A program made the translations under genes and the position numbers. Source: Solirubrobacterales bacterium (GTDB lineage Bacteria > Actinomycetota > Thermoleophilia > Solirubrobacterales > Solirubrobacteraceae). From it: a stretch of DNA of 6,068 nucleotides. Numbering within the stretch: the stretch's first letter is position 1; each line of letters starts with the position of its first letter. The notes under the pieces were generated by a model, which ran no database searches, was not told where the DNA came from, and saw nothing but the letters and a program-made list of their open reading frames with translations. Of the stretch, positions 5,961 to 6,068 are shown one piece after another. The stretch covers positions 1-6,068 of the forward strand of contig JAOPZO010000037.1 in assembly GCA_025964065.1 (NCBI GenBank), given 5' to 3'.

Positions 5961-6068
5961 ATGCGGATCGCGGAGCTGTGGCGGCACCCGGTCAAGTCGA
6001 TGGGCGGCGAGCGGCTCGACGCCGTCGATCTCGACGCGCGCGGGGTGCACGCGGACCGGCTCTGGGCG
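5961..6068 (+). CDS. MOSC domain protein, N-terminal fragment cut by right edge
   Basis: The 36 visible codons begin MRIAELWRHPVKSMGGERLD and continue to ARGVHADRLWA. The xLWRHPVKSMxGE block followed by a G-x-x-x-DR-x-WA block is the start of the MOSC N-terminal beta-barrel domain, which precedes the MOSC domain in proteins such as YcbX and the C-terminal part of molybdenum cofactor sulfurase. MOSC proteins bind or carry sulfur for, or use, the molybdenum cofactor, often in reductase systems; the catalytic Cys lies beyond the window, so the exact role is not readable. It diverges from trkA and I see no functional link to potassium uptake. Confidence 0.85.
   Translation, partial: MRIAELWRHPVKSMGGERLDAVDLDARGVHADRLWA

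Noticed and set aside
5810..5995. N-terminal extension of TrkA to 509 residues
   Set aside because: It would overlap the MOSC start and adds a Pro/Arg-rich shadow before the Rossmann strand, which in TrkA proteins is at the very N-terminus.
1..6068. Mobile elements, CRISPR arrays, tRNAs, defence islands or phage genes
   Set aside because: No transposase or integrase domains, no regularly spaced repeats and no cloverleaf were seen. Base composition looks uniform across the window, giving no sign of recent transfer.

Overview
The window is about 6.1 kb of very GC-rich DNA (roughly 70% or more by eye). Third codon positions are almost always G or C, genes are tightly packed, and GTG starts occur. 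This suits a high-GC actinobacterium. A deep-branching lineage such as Solirubrobacterales/Thermoleophilia is possible, but that is an impression, not a result. I see no mobile elements, CRISPR arrays, tRNAs, rRNAs or phage genes. It looks like ordinary chromosomal housekeeping sequence, and no stretch over about 150 bases lacks a gene.

Left part (1-2538): the window opens inside a leftward gene for an exported serine hydrolase related to class A beta-lactamases; only the signal peptide and the SxxK motif are included. Diverging from it after 33 bp is a 223-residue transglutaminase-like cysteine protein. It is followed after 92 bp, on the same strand, by selO, which encodes the pseudokinase-fold protein AMPylator SelO (491 residues, all key catalytic residues visible). 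SelO contains only two cysteines, and they sit where the family's regulatory disulfide forms.

Middle (2536-2863): selO converges on a small leftward gene for a dimeric alpha-beta-barrel (ABM-like) protein. Their two stop codons lie inside one 10-bp palindrome. The small gene has its own clear promoter-like sequence and a strong Shine-Dalgarno.

Right part (2979-6068): a leftward two-gene operon, trkA then trkH, overlaps by 4 bp. It encodes the cytosolic tandem-RCK NAD-binding gate and the membrane pore of a Trk potassium uptake system. Diverging from trkA is the start of a MOSC-domain protein gene, cut by the right edge. The 151-bp divergent region holds a perfect 8-bp hairpin with a GCGA loop and other GC-rich palindromes.

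The most interesting pattern is at gene starts. Several genes lack a well-spaced Shine-Dalgarno and carry a -10-like hexamer exactly 6 bp before the start codon, which suggests leaderless transcripts. The ABM-like gene, by contrast, is conventionally leadered. I found no convincing sign of an undescribed multi-gene system.
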